Shown here piece by piece: positions 16,293-23,801 of a DNA stretch of 37,654 nucleotides. Where the stretch lies: the NCBI GenBank assembly GCA_035461305.1, contig DATHVN010000077.1, positions 1 to 37,654 of the forward strand. The letters are read 5' to 3'. Below the pieces are notes generated by a model. That model had not been told where the DNA came from. It saw nothing but the letters and a program-made list of their open reading frames with translations, and did not search any database. The stretch's first letter is position 1. Every line of letters starts with the position of its first letter. This stretch comes from Euzebyales bacterium. Lineage in GTDB: Bacteria > Actinomycetota > Nitriliruptoria > Euzebyales > JAHELV01. A program made the translations under genes and the position numbers.

Positions 16293-17324
16293 CTACAGCT
16301 GGCCACCGATGTCTACCTCCTGGCGCGCCAGGCGCACGTCCGTGCCCAGGAACGCGTGCTTGGCCATGTCGGGCGAGAACCGCGACGCGGGCGGCGTCCG
16401 CCCGAGTGCCTCGGCCATCGCGCGCACGTGGTGCGGACCGGCGCCGCAGCACAGCCCGAGCCAGCGCACCCCAGTCTGGTGGGCCGCGACTGCGAAGTCG
16501 GCGACCTCGAACCGGTGGCACGTGAACGGATCGAGCGCGGTCGGGAACGGCCGGTCGCCCGGCAGCTCACCCTGGTAGGCGGGGTCGCGCAGCGACTGGA
16601 AGGTCGGCTCGTCGGTCGTCGTGCGGTATGGGACGGGCAGCGCCGCCACCGGCACGTCGACCGCGGCGACGATCCCGTCGAGCAGCGGCAGCATCGTCGC
16701 CGGCCCCCGGATGCAGTTGAGGCCCACGACCCGCGCTCCCGCGTCCTGCAGGCGCCGGCACGTCTCCGCGTAGGTCCACCCCTCCCGGGTCGTGCCCGAG
16801 CGGTGCGGCGCCAAGGTGATCACCGCCGGCAGGCCGGCCGCGGCGACGACCTCCAGGGCGACCAGCGCCTCCTGCCCCCACCAGAACGTCTCGCCGATCA
16901 CCAGGTCGACGCCGGCCTCAGCCATCCACCCGACCTGCTCGGTGAACATCGCGGTCACTTGTCGCACCCGTTCGGCGTCGTCGGGCTCGAACACGTTGGT
17001 GTTGCAGACGTTGCCCGCGAACAGCGTCCCGGTGTCCGCCGCGACCTGCGCGGCGATGTCGAGCGCGGTCCGGTTGAGCGGCTCGAGGTGGTGCTCACGC
17101 CCGATCACCCGCAGCTTCTCGCGATGCGCGTAGTACGTGAACGCCTGGATGACGTCCGAGCCGGCGCGCACGAACTCGGTGTGCAGCTGCGCGACCTTCT
17201 CGGGGTGATCGAGCACCACCTCGGGCACGAACGCGCCCGCCTGCAGGTAGCCGCGCCGTTCGAGCTCGAACAGATAGCCCTCGGCGCAGATGATCGTTGC
17301 GTCGGTCATGCGGTCCAGGAGCAC
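16293..17324 (-). CDS. Betaine--homocysteine S-methyltransferase-like protein
   Basis: The GTG start at 17324 is preferred because AAGGA lies seven bases upstream; an ATG at 17309 is the alternative. The 343-residue protein shows the homocysteine methyltransferase barrel with zinc ligands Cys204 (GLNCIRGP) and Cys292-Cys293 (GLCCGAGPHHVRAMAE). The N-terminal run EGYLFELERRGYLQAG and the QAFTYYAHREKL segment resemble animal BHMT more than MmuM. The reaction would be betaine plus homocysteine to dimethylglycine plus methionine. It is the last gene of the soxB-soxD-soxAG operon, 75 bases after soxAG, so it could deliver dimethylglycine to the same demethylation route. The methyl donor is inferred. 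Confidence 0.82.
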   Translation of the reverse strand: MLLDRMTDATIICAEGYLFELERRGYLQAGAFVPEVVLDHPEKVAQLHTEFVRAGSDVIQAFTYYAHREKLRVIGREHHLEPLNRTALDIAAQVAADTGTLFAGNVCNTNVFEPDDAERVRQVTAMFTEQVGWMAEAGVDLVIGETFWWGQEALVALEVVAAAGLPAVITLAPHRSGTTREGWTYAETCRRLQDAGARVVGLNCIRGPATMLPLLDGIVAAVDVPVAALPVPYRTTTDEPTFQSLRDPAYQGELPGDRPFPTALDPFTCHRFEVADFAVAAHQTGVRWLGLCCGAGPHHVRAMAEALGRTPPASRFSPDMAKHAFLGTDVRLARQEVDIGGQL

Positions 17325-17399
17325 CCGTCGGTCCTTTCGTGTCGCTCAGCGGTTGCAGGACGGTCGGTGTCGGTGGGGCGTACGTCGCCCGGTGTCAGC

Positions 17400-20300
17400 T
17401 CACGGGTTGAAGCCGTCGACGGCCAGGCCGAGCGTACGACCCGCGTGGAAGACCTCGTCGAACAGGTACCGACCCGACGACCACTCGCAGCCCAGAAGAT
17501 ACGAGCGCACGCCGTCCCGGTCGTCTCGGATGAGGTCGGTCGTGACCGCCGCCACCAGGGTGCGCAGCGCGGTTCCGTCGGGGGTGACGGTGTCGTGCAG
17601 ATCGATCGCGCAGATCCCCGCGAGCACCTCGGCGGCCGCGTCGCCGGTCAGCCGGAGCAGCGCACGACCGTGGGTCTGGTCGATCACCGTCACGTGCTCG
17701 TCGAGCTCGGCGGCCCTGTCGGCGAGACGACTGACCACCTCGCGGTCCTCGGGTGGTGCGAGCACGATCCACTCGCCTGGCCCGACGCCGCATGCCAGCG
17801 TGCCGTCCGGTCGCCGCACGGCCCGGCCGGCCGGACCAAGGCCGTGGACCATCGCACCGTCGCGCGGCGCGACGATCCAGACCTTGCGCAGCGGTGTGTG
17901 GTCGGCCAGCCGCAGCGCGGCGGCGCTCCGGCCGGTGCCGATCTCCCAACCGCCGACGTACCCGACCGGTCCGGCCGGCCGGATCGGGGTGCGCGCGACG
18001 GCCGGCGCGGACGGGACCGCCCGAGGGGTGTCCTCCCACGGGTGCTCCGCGCGCAGGCGGTCGCCCTCGGGGTCGACGTGCGCGAGTCGCGCGGTCACAC
18101 GTGCCGGGACACGCCGGCCATCGGGCAGCTTGACCGTGACCAGCGTGTCGGGCGCCGCCAGGTGCGGAGCCACGTGGCCGAGGCAGATCGACCGCTCCAG
18201 CGTCGGGGACATCCGGCTGGACGTGATGCGGCCGACGATCGTGGACGTCCCCTCAACGATCTGGCTCGCCTCGGCCGGCACGATCGACCCGTCGACCGGC
18301 TGCAGGCCGACGAGCCGGTCGTAGTCGCCGCGGGCGCGTTGCCACGCCAGCTCCGGCAGGCCCGCGAAGTCGTCCTTGTCGAGCTTGATGGCCCAGCCCA
18401 GGTCGGCGCCATACGCCTGCGTCAGCCCGTCGGTGTCCTGCCCGACGATGGCGTGCCCCTTCTCGAGCCGCAGGATGCGCTGGGCTTCGACCCCGAAGGG
18501 ACGGCTCCCAAGATCCTGTCCTGCCGCGAGCAGGCTGGTCCACACGTGGAGGCCGTACCCCGAGGGCACGTGGACCTCGTAGCTGAGCTCGCCGGTGAAG
18601 CCGATGCGCCACATGAAGCAGCCGCCGACGCCGGCGACGGTCGCGCGGCGCACCCGCATGTACCCGAACGCGTCCGGACCCACGTCGACGTGGTCGACGA
18701 GCCGCGCCAGGAGCTCACGCGACCGCGGTCCGGCGACGTTCATGCTGGCGTAGGCGGTGGTGACCGGGGTGACGTGAACCTGCCATCCGGGGCGCTCGGT
18801 CTGCAGCCAGTTCTCGACCCACTCCCACACCGTCAGCGCCCCGGACGATGTGGTGGTCATGATGTAGTGGTCGGTGCCGAGCCGGCCAGTGACACCGTCG
18901 TCGAGCACGACACCGTCCTCGGCGCACATGACCCCGTAACGCACGGAGCCGACCGGCAGCTTCGACCACTTGTTGACGTACAACTGGTTCAACAGCCTGG
19001 GCACGTCCGGTCCGCGCAGGTCGAGCTTGCCCAGCGGGGTCACGTCGATGACGCCGACCTGTTCGCGGACATTGCGCGCCTCGCCCTCGGGGTCGCCGTA
19101 ATGGTCGGGTCGGATCCACGCGCCCGCGACCAGCGGGGCCGCGCCGTGCTCCTCGTGCCAATCGTTCATCGGGCTGCGCCTGATCGGTTCATGGATCCGG
19201 CCGGCGAGTGCGCCGAGGCTGACCGGGACGTACGGGGGGCGCCAGACCGTCGTGCCCGTCCGGTCGATGTCGCGGCCGGTCGCCTCGGCGACCACCGCGA
19301 CGGTGTTGACGACCTCGAGCTTGCCCTGGAGCGGCCCCATCGTGGCGGTCGTGTAGCGCTTGGCCAGCTCGATGTGGTCGTAGCCCTCGGCGACCGCGCT
19401 CATGAGCTCCCTGGACGTCACGTCCTCGGAGAAGTCGACGAAGCCGTGCGTGCGCCCCAGGAACAACGGCGGGTGTGGTGCGACGGGCAGGGTCGGCGGC
19501 GGGTCGGCCTCCGCGCCGGCCTCGTGGGCGCCGTCAGCCGCACGATGTGCCGCCTGTGCGACCGCCCGCCGGCCGACCGCGCGGCCGTGCTCGACCAGCT
19601 GCGAGAGCGTGCCATCGCCGGCGATCCCGCCGGCCGCCATGACGTCGTCGGGCATGCCCGCGGGGAGGAACCGGGACGCGGAGTCGTCCCACGTGGGCTG
19701 GCCACCCGACATGTTCAGCAGCGACGTCGGTGCCGTCCACCCCGTCGCGGTGACCAGCAGGTCGCATGTGATCGTGCGCCCGTCGCCGCACTCGACGGCC
19801 TCCAGGCCCCGGCGGCCGCGCGCACGGACGATGTCGCCGCCGCGGCGGGCGTCGAGCACGGCGCGGACGTCGACCCCCGCCCGGGCGAGGTCGGCTGCGG
19901 CGGCGTCGCCCTCGGCGTTCGCGGTCAGCACCACCGCCGACGTGCCGGGCCGCACGGCGTACAGGTTGATCAGGCGTCGGACGCCGGTGGACAGCATCAC
20001 GCCAGGCAGGTCGTTGCCCTCGAACACGTAGGGGCGCTCGATCAGGCCCGCCGCAACGACGAGGGTACCCGCGCGCGCCTTGATGAGCCGCTCGGTCACG
20101 TGCGCCAGGCCGCGCTGGACGACGGCGATCCAGTTGCCGTCGTACCGTCCCGTGACGGCCGCGTCGGTCAGCACCTCGACGCCGGCGGCGGCCACGGCGG
20201 CGCGCAGCTCGTCCGCAGCGGCCCGCCGGTCGGCGTCACCCCAGCGCAGGTGCCCGCCGAGCGCACGCTCCTCCTCGACGAGCATGACGCGCGCGCCGTC

Positions 20301-20864
20301 CTCCGCGGCGGCCGCGGCGGCCGCCATGCCCGCGGGACCGCCGCCGGCGACGAGCACGTCGACGTGGGCGTGGCGGTGGTCGTAGGTCGCGTCAGGGGGT
20401 GACGCAGGCACCGTCCCACCGGCCGCGAATCGGCGCAGCACGCGCTCGTACGCGGGCCACAGTGGCCGCGGCGCCATGAACGTCTTGTAGTAGAAGCCCG
20501 AGGTCAGGAACCTGGCCACGAGCTGGTTGACCGCCTTGACGTCGAAGCGCAGCGACGGCCAGACGTTCTGCGCACGGACGTCCATGCCGTCGGCGACCGG
20601 GCGGTGGGCACCGCGGACGTTCGGCTCTTCGTCCACCTGCACCATGCAGCCGGGCTCGTGGAAGCTCGCGGTCAGCAGGCCGCGCGGGCGGTGGTACTTG
20701 AACGAGCGCGAGAACACCCGCACGCCGTGGGCGGCGAGCGCAGACGCGATGGTGTCGCCCGCGTACCCCCGGTGGGTGGCACCGTTCCACGTGAAGCGCA
20801 CCTGGTGCGCGCGGTCGATCACCTCGCCGGGCTGGACGCCCAGCCGCATGACGTGGTAGCTCAC
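17400..20864 (-). CDS. soxA: Sarcosine oxidase alpha subunit fused to gamma subunit (SoxA-SoxG)
   Basis: This 1154-residue protein starts at GTG 20864 inside the soxD stop (GTGA). Residues 1-130 form the SoxA N-terminal ferredoxin-like domain (RGYAGDTIASALAAHGVRVF, SFKYHRPRG). Next comes an FAD/NAD-binding domain (DVLVAGGGPAGMAAAAAAAE near 170-190), then a GcvT-like folate domain from about 600 (YVNKWSKLPVGSVRYGVM, IGFTGELSYEVHVP, and EAQRILRLEKGH). SoxA normally ends near residue 960. Here about 165 more residues (990-1154) match SoxG: TPLRKVWIVAP, VIDQTHGRALLRLTG, and RSYLLGCEWSSGRYLFDE. SoxA oxidises sarcosine with SoxB and passes the methylene group to THF, giving glycine, methylene-THF and H2O2. 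The fusion fixes alpha:gamma stoichiometry at 1:1. No separate soxG was seen. Confidence 0.92.
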   Translation of the reverse strand: MSYHVMRLGVQPGEVIDRAHQVRFTWNGATHRGYAGDTIASALAAHGVRVFSRSFKYHRPRGLLTASFHEPGCMVQVDEEPNVRGAHRPVADGMDVRAQNVWPSLRFDVKAVNQLVARFLTSGFYYKTFMAPRPLWPAYERVLRRFAAGGTVPASPPDATYDHRHAHVDVLVAGGGPAGMAAAAAAAEDGARVMLVEEERALGGHLRWGDADRRAAADELRAAVAAAGVEVLTDAAVTGRYDGNWIAVVQRGLAHVTERLIKARAGTLVVAAGLIERPYVFEGNDLPGVMLSTGVRRLINLYAVRPGTSAVVLTANAEGDAAAADLARAGVDVRAVLDARRGGDIVRARGRRGLEAVECGDGRTITCDLLVTATGWTAPTSLLNMSGGQPTWDDSASRFLPAGMPDDVMAAGGIAGDGTLSQLVEHGRAVGRRAVAQAAHRAADGAHEAGAEADPPPTLPVAPHPPLFLGRTHGFVDFSEDVTSRELMSAVAEGYDHIELAKRYTTATMGPLQGKLEVVNTVAVVAEATGRDIDRTGTTVWRPPYVPVSLGALAGRIHEPIRRSPMNDWHEEHGAAPLVAGAWIRPDHYGDPEGEARNVREQVGVIDVTPLGKLDLRGPDVPRLLNQLYVNKWSKLPVGSVRYGVMCAEDGVVLDDGVTGRLGTDHYIMTTTSSGALTVWEWVENWLQTERPGWQVHVTPVTTAYASMNVAGPRSRELLARLVDHVDVGPDAFGYMRVRRATVAGVGGCFMWRIGFTGELSYEVHVPSGYGLHVWTSLLAAGQDLGSRPFGVEAQRILRLEKGHAIVGQDTDGLTQAYGADLGWAIKLDKDDFAGLPELAWQRARGDYDRLVGLQPVDGSIVPAEASQIVEGTSTIVGRITSSRMSPTLERSICLGHVAPHLAAPDTLVTVKLPDGRRVPARVTARLAHVDPEGDRLRAEHPWEDTPRAVPSAPAVARTPIRPAGPVGYVGGWEIGTGRSAAALRLADHTPLRKVWIVAPRDGAMVHGLGPAGRAVRRPDGTLACGVGPGEWIVLAPPEDREVVSRLADRAAELDEHVTVIDQTHGRALLRLTGDAAAEVLAGICAIDLHDTVTPDGTALRTLVAAVTTDLIRDDRDGVRSYLLGCEWSSGRYLFDEVFHAGRTLGLAVDGFNP

Positions 20865-21184
20865 GCCGGCCCTCCAGCACGGTCACCACCGGGCGGCTCA
20901 CCGGCGTGAATGCGCACCCCGGACGCGCCGCCCGGTGGCGGCGCCTCACGAACGCCGCGCACCTCGTTGGTCACCGTGTGCCGCTCGACGGCCAGGTAGC
21001 GGCGGCAGCCGCTGCGATGCAGCCAGGTCTCGTCGGTCCATCCCGCCGGGTTCGCCCGCACGTTCAGGTAGGCGCGCCAGGCCGACGGGTCTGCCGTGGC
21101 TGGGTCCGGCCGTACGTGGCGCTCACCGACGTAGCGGAACTCGGCGACGTCACGCGGACCGCAGTTAGGGCAGTCGAGCTGCAT
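20861..21184 (-). CDS. soxD: Sarcosine oxidase delta subunit
   Basis: The start is ATG 21184 (MQLDCPNCGPRDVAEF), giving 107 residues, normal for SoxD. A longer reading frame upstream runs through the duplicated repeat and is not used. The zinc-binding cysteines are in CPNCG (5 and 8) and near the HRSGCRRYL segment, as in known SoxD, and AYLNVRANPAG and HTVTNEVRGV are family-typical. The delta subunit is a small zinc protein at the alpha-beta interface. It overlaps soxAG by GTGA. Its ribosome binding site, GGAGCGAG, lies within the repeat copy at 21187-21232, so the repeat supplies the translation signal. Confidence 0.9.
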   Translation of the reverse strand: MQLDCPNCGPRDVAEFRYVGERHVRPDPATADPSAWRAYLNVRANPAGWTDETWLHRSGCRRYLAVERHTVTNEVRGVREAPPPGGASGVRIHAGEPPGGDRAGGPA

Positions 21185-21186
21185 CA

Positions 21187-21298
21187 CTTGTTCGTCTCGC
21201 TCCGCATGAAGCTCCGCTCGACTCGCAACGGCCCAGGGAGCCTCCGGCACACCTTGTTCGTCTCGCTCCGCATGAAGCTCCGCTCGACTCGCAACGGC
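21187..21298. repeat. Duplicated 46-bp repeat between soxB and soxD
   Basis: Two identical 46-bp copies, 21187-21232 and 21253-21298, are repeated with a 66-bp period. Read on the minus strand, both would encode LRVERSFMRSETNK in a spurious 69-codon frame. Each copy contains the 7-mer GCGGAGC twice with a 5-base gap. The copies are inserted between two genes of one operon and abut the soxD start. I recognise no transposase or target-site duplication. The structure resembles a small dispersed (REP-like) element, possibly shared by other sites in the genome. Confidence 0.75.
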
Positions 21299-21346
21299 TC
21301 GGAAATCCTCCCGCGCATAGTGCTCATCCCTCGTGTCCGTCCCGGC

Positions 21347-22606
21347 TCAGTGTCCGACCGCCGCGGCGCCCTTCTCACCGACCAGCCGGCCATCGGTGAA
21401 GCGGGCGAGGTCGAAGTCCGCGATGAGCTCGGGGGTCTTGCCGGTCGCGATCAGCTCGGCCATCGTCTCGCCCGCGACGGGCCCCGCCTTGAATCCGTAC
21501 GTGCCCCAGCCCACATCGACCAGGAACCCCTCGACGGGTGTCACGCCCATGATCGGGGAGAAGTCCGGGGTCATGTCGCACAGGCCGGCCCACTGGCGCA
21601 GCAGGCGCAGCTGCGACAACGACGGCATCAGCTGCAGGACGTGCCCGGCGAGCCCCTCGGTGAACGCGAGGCTCCCACGGGTCGAGTACGACGCGAAGGG
21701 GTCGACCGACGCGCCGAACACCAGCTCGCCGCGGTCGGTCTGACTCAGGTACACGTGCAGCGTGCCCGACACGATGACGGTCGGCAGGAAGGGCCTGACC
21801 GGTTCAGTCACTGCGGCCTGGAGGGGGAATGTGGTGACGGGCAGGCGCACGCCGGCCATGTCCGACACGAGCGTCGACCAGCCGGCGGTGCAGTTGACGA
21901 CGATCGGCGCGGCGATCTCGCCCTGCGTCGTCGTGACGCCGCGCACCCGTCCGTCGGCGACGGTTACGCCGGTGACCTCGGTGTGCTGGTGGATGCGCAC
22001 TCCGTGTGCGTCCGCGGCTCGCCCGTAGCCCCACACCACGGCGTCGTGGCGGATGATGCCACCGGGCGGGTGATACAGGGCGCCGAGGATCGGGTAGCGC
22101 GCGGCCGTCGAGACGTCCAGCGGCGGTGCGAGGCGCTTGACCTCCGCGGGATCCACGACCTCCGAGTCGACGCCCTGCAGCTTGTTGACCTCCGCCCTCC
22201 AGCGCATGGTCCGCAGCGAGCTGTCGCTGTGGGCGAGCGTCATGTGGCCGCGCTGGGAGAACATGACGTTGAAGTTCAGCTCGGTCGCGAGCCGCTCGTA
22301 CAGCTGCACCGACCGGTCGTAGAACCGTACGCCCTCGGGGGTCAGGTAGTTGGAGCGGATGATCGCGGTGTTGCGACCGGAGCCGCCTCCGCCGATGTAG
22401 CCCTTGTCGAGCACCGCGACGTCGGTGATCCCGTGGTTGGCCGCCAGGTAGTAGGCCGCCGCGAGCCCGTGGACCCCGCCGCCGATGACCACGACGTCGG
22501 CCGTGGAACGTAGGTCCGGTGATCGCCAGACCCTCGGCCATGGCGTCGCCGTCGCGCCCCGCCGGAGCAGTTCGAAGGCCGAGTACCGGGTGCGCGGGCG
22601 TCGCAT
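21347..22606 (-). CDS. soxB: Sarcosine oxidase beta subunit
   Basis: The 419-residue protein starts at ATG 22606. It has the DAO-family Rossmann motif VVVIGGGVHGLAAAYYLA (38-55), the flavin loop GGGGSGRNTAIIRSNYLTPEG, and a C-terminal CDMTPDFSPIMGVTPVEGFLVDVGWGTYGFK. These match SoxB, which holds the sarcosine-oxidising flavin and a covalent FMN at the interface with SoxA. It is the first gene of the operon, with soxD, soxAG and bhmt behind it. A likely -10 box, TACTAG, lies only about 13 bases before the start, so the leader would be very short and no good ribosome binding site is visible. The operator at 22629-22665 is directly upstream. Confidence 0.93.
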   Translation of the reverse strand: MRRPRTRYSAFELLRRGATATPWPRVWRSPDLRSTADVVVIGGGVHGLAAAYYLAANHGITDVAVLDKGYIGGGGSGRNTAIIRSNYLTPEGVRFYDRSVQLYERLATELNFNVMFSQRGHMTLAHSDSSLRTMRWRAEVNKLQGVDSEVVDPAEVKRLAPPLDVSTAARYPILGALYHPPGGIIRHDAVVWGYGRAADAHGVRIHQHTEVTGVTVADGRVRGVTTTQGEIAAPIVVNCTAGWSTLVSDMAGVRLPVTTFPLQAAVTEPVRPFLPTVIVSGTLHVYLSQTDRGELVFGASVDPFASYSTRGSLAFTEGLAGHVLQLMPSLSQLRLLRQWAGLCDMTPDFSPIMGVTPVEGFLVDVGWGTYGFKAGPVAGETMAELIATGKTPELIADFDLARFTDGRLVGEKGAAAVGH

Positions 22607-22618
22607 CAGGGCGACAGC

Positions 22619-22624
22619 CTAGTA
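22619..22624 (-). promoter_or_regulatory. Candidate -10 box of the sox operon
   Basis: TACTAG on the minus strand ends 12 bases before the soxB ATG, implying an almost leaderless message. Its -35 region falls inside the tandem inverted repeat 22629-22665, so a bound regulator would block polymerase. No clear -35 hexamer is visible. Confidence 0.4.
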
Positions 22625-22628
22625 TGCG

Positions 22629-22665
22629 GTTGCCCCTGCACCACCACCATTTCAACTACGGCAAC
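22629..22665. promoter_or_regulatory. Tandem 17-bp inverted repeats before soxB, candidate IclR-type operator
   Basis: Site 1 is GTTGC-N7-CCACC (22629-22645) and site 2 is ATTTC-N7-GCAAC (22649-22665). The outer half-sites are perfect and the inner ones degenerate. Centres are exactly 20 bp apart, and the total length is 37 bp, identical to the element at 1458-1494. The site lies directly upstream of the soxB -10 box and in the shared region with the divergent nudC gene. Together with the exact copies at 23771 and 29463 it suggests one regulator for all these genes. Confidence 0.6.
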
Positions 22666-22757
22666 TGGCCGACCGGACTCATGTCGACCCCGTACGGCCT
22701 GTCGGCGGGCCGGGAGCACTGGCGTGAGGTGCACCGGCGCCGGGGACGATTGCCGGG

Positions 22758-23672
22758 GTGAGCAGCCAACCCCTCCAGTCGCTCGCCCTCGCCCGTGGCA
22801 CGGTCGACCGCGCGGCGCGCCGTCGCTCCGACGACGCCTGGCTCAAGGAACACTGGAACGACCGGTCCACGCGGGTGCTCCTCGTCGACGGCGGAGCGGC
22901 GGCCGTTACCGGAGATCCACCGGCCCTGCTCCTGGCAGCGCCCGAGGACATGCCACCGACCGACTCGGCGCACCGTTGGTTCCTGGGACTGGACGCCGAC
23001 GGCACCGCGCTGTTCGCCGTTCCCGCGCCGGTCGATCGGCGCCGGGCGGCCACCCTGCGGGAGGTCGGCGCACTGCTGTCCGACCGCGACGCCGGTCTGC
23101 TGACCACCGCCGTGGCTCTGGAGGCCTGGCATGCGACCCACGGCCACTGCCCGCGGTGCGGGTCGCCCACGGAGGTCGCGGATGCCGGGATGCTACGGGT
23201 GTGCACGCGGGACGGATCGCTGCAGCACCCTCGGGTGGACCCGGCCGTGATCATGGGGGTCGTCGACGGCGACGACCGCCTCCTCCTCGGGCACCAGGCC
23301 CGCTGGCCCGCACGGCGGTTCTCGACACTGGCGGGCTTCGTCGAACCCGGGGAGTCGCTGGAGCAGGCCGTCACGCGGGAAGTCCGCGAGGAGACCGGGA
23401 TCGTGGTGAGCGCGATGACCTACATTGGGAGCCAGCCCTGGCCGTTCCCTCGCAGCCTGATGCTGGGGTTCTTCGCGGAGGCGTCGAGCACCGAGATCAC
23501 GATCGACGACGTCGAGATCGTCGACGCGCGGTGGTTCACCCGGACGGCCCTGGCCGACCTCGTCGTGGCTGGCGAGGTCGTGCTGCCCCCGCGCGTGTCG
23601 ATCGCACGCCGCCTGATCGAGCGCTGGCACGGCGGACAACTGGACGGACCGTCCGCCCACCGCGACGGCTGA
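22758..23672 (+). CDS. nudC: NAD(+) diphosphatase / NAD-cap hydrolase
   Basis: The GTG start at 22758 gives 304 residues. The protein has an N-terminal variable domain, a zinc-ribbon region with Cys131, Cys134 (CPRCG) and Cys149, and the Nudix box GFVEPGESLEQAVTREVREETGI split over residues 193-215. The NudC-specific SQPWPFPRSLM follows. NudC hydrolyses NADH to NMNH and AMP and removes NAD caps from RNA. The fourth ribbon Cys is not at the E. coli position, which is usual in actinobacterial homologues. The gene is divergent from soxB; the shared region is 151 bases. Confidence 0.92.
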   Translation: MSSQPLQSLALARGTVDRAARRRSDDAWLKEHWNDRSTRVLLVDGGAAAVTGDPPALLLAAPEDMPPTDSAHRWFLGLDADGTALFAVPAPVDRRRAATLREVGALLSDRDAGLLTTAVALEAWHATHGHCPRCGSPTEVADAGMLRVCTRDGSLQHPRVDPAVIMGVVDGDDRLLLGHQARWPARRFSTLAGFVEPGESLEQAVTREVREETGIVVSAMTYIGSQPWPFPRSLMLGFFAEASSTEITIDDVEIVDARWFTRTALADLVVAGEVVLPPRVSIARRLIERWHGGQLDGPSAHRDG

Positions 23673-23727
23673 ACGGGCCCCCACGCGGCAGGATCGTCCC
23701 CGGCATGGCACGCCTGCACCCTCTGGA

Positions 23728-23756
23728 TTGTGGTCACCGGTCACGGCCGATACCGT
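23728..23756 (+). promoter_or_regulatory. Candidate promoter of the FAD oxidoreductase gene
   Basis: TTGTGG (23728-23733) and TACCGT (23751-23756) are separated by exactly 17 bases. The spacer contains GGTCACC-GGTCACG as a 7-bp tandem near-repeat. The GTTGC-N7-GCAAC site follows 15 bases after the -10 box, over the early transcript. Confidence 0.4.
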
Positions 23757-23770
23757 CATGCGGGAACGGT

Positions 23771-23787
23771 GTTGCCATGAGCGCAAC
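23771..23787. promoter_or_regulatory. Exact GTTGC-N7-GCAAC inverted repeat, candidate IclR-type operator
   Basis: GTTGCCATGAGCGCAAC has perfect 5-bp arms around seven bases. It ends 14 bases before the ATG at 23802, just ahead of the AGGGAG ribosome binding site, and lies downstream of the predicted -10 box. Its arms and spacing are the same as at 29463-29479, at the start of the second IclR gene. A bound protein would block elongation or initiation. Confidence 0.65.
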
Positions 23788-23801
23788 GGTCGAGGGAGCA
23801 G

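Noticed and set aside
17352-17356. Another regulator site before the bhmt-like gene
   Set aside because: Only one half-site, GTTGC, is present, with no partner at N7 and no second site 20 bp away.
16356-20402. A 1348-residue open frame on the plus strand
   Set aside because: It lies antisense to bhmt and soxAG and shows Arg/Asp/Val-rich low-complexity sequence without motifs. Long antisense frames are normal at this GC content.
21187-21298. CRISPR array
   Set aside because: Only two repeats with one 20-bp gap exist, the repeat is 46 bp, and no cas genes are nearby.
21184-21393. A 69-residue minus-strand frame with a repeated LRVERSFMRSETNK segment
   Set aside because: The repeated peptide is only the translation of the duplicated DNA repeat; there is no ribosome binding site or family match.
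22601-22757. tRNA or small RNA in the soxB-nudC gap
   Set aside because: No cloverleaf or other stable fold was seen; the stretch is explained by the promoters and the operator.
23777-23801. ATG 23777 as start of the FAD oxidoreductase
   Set aside because: It is in another frame than the Rossmann motif and lies within the palindrome; ATG 23802 has a proper ribosome binding site.
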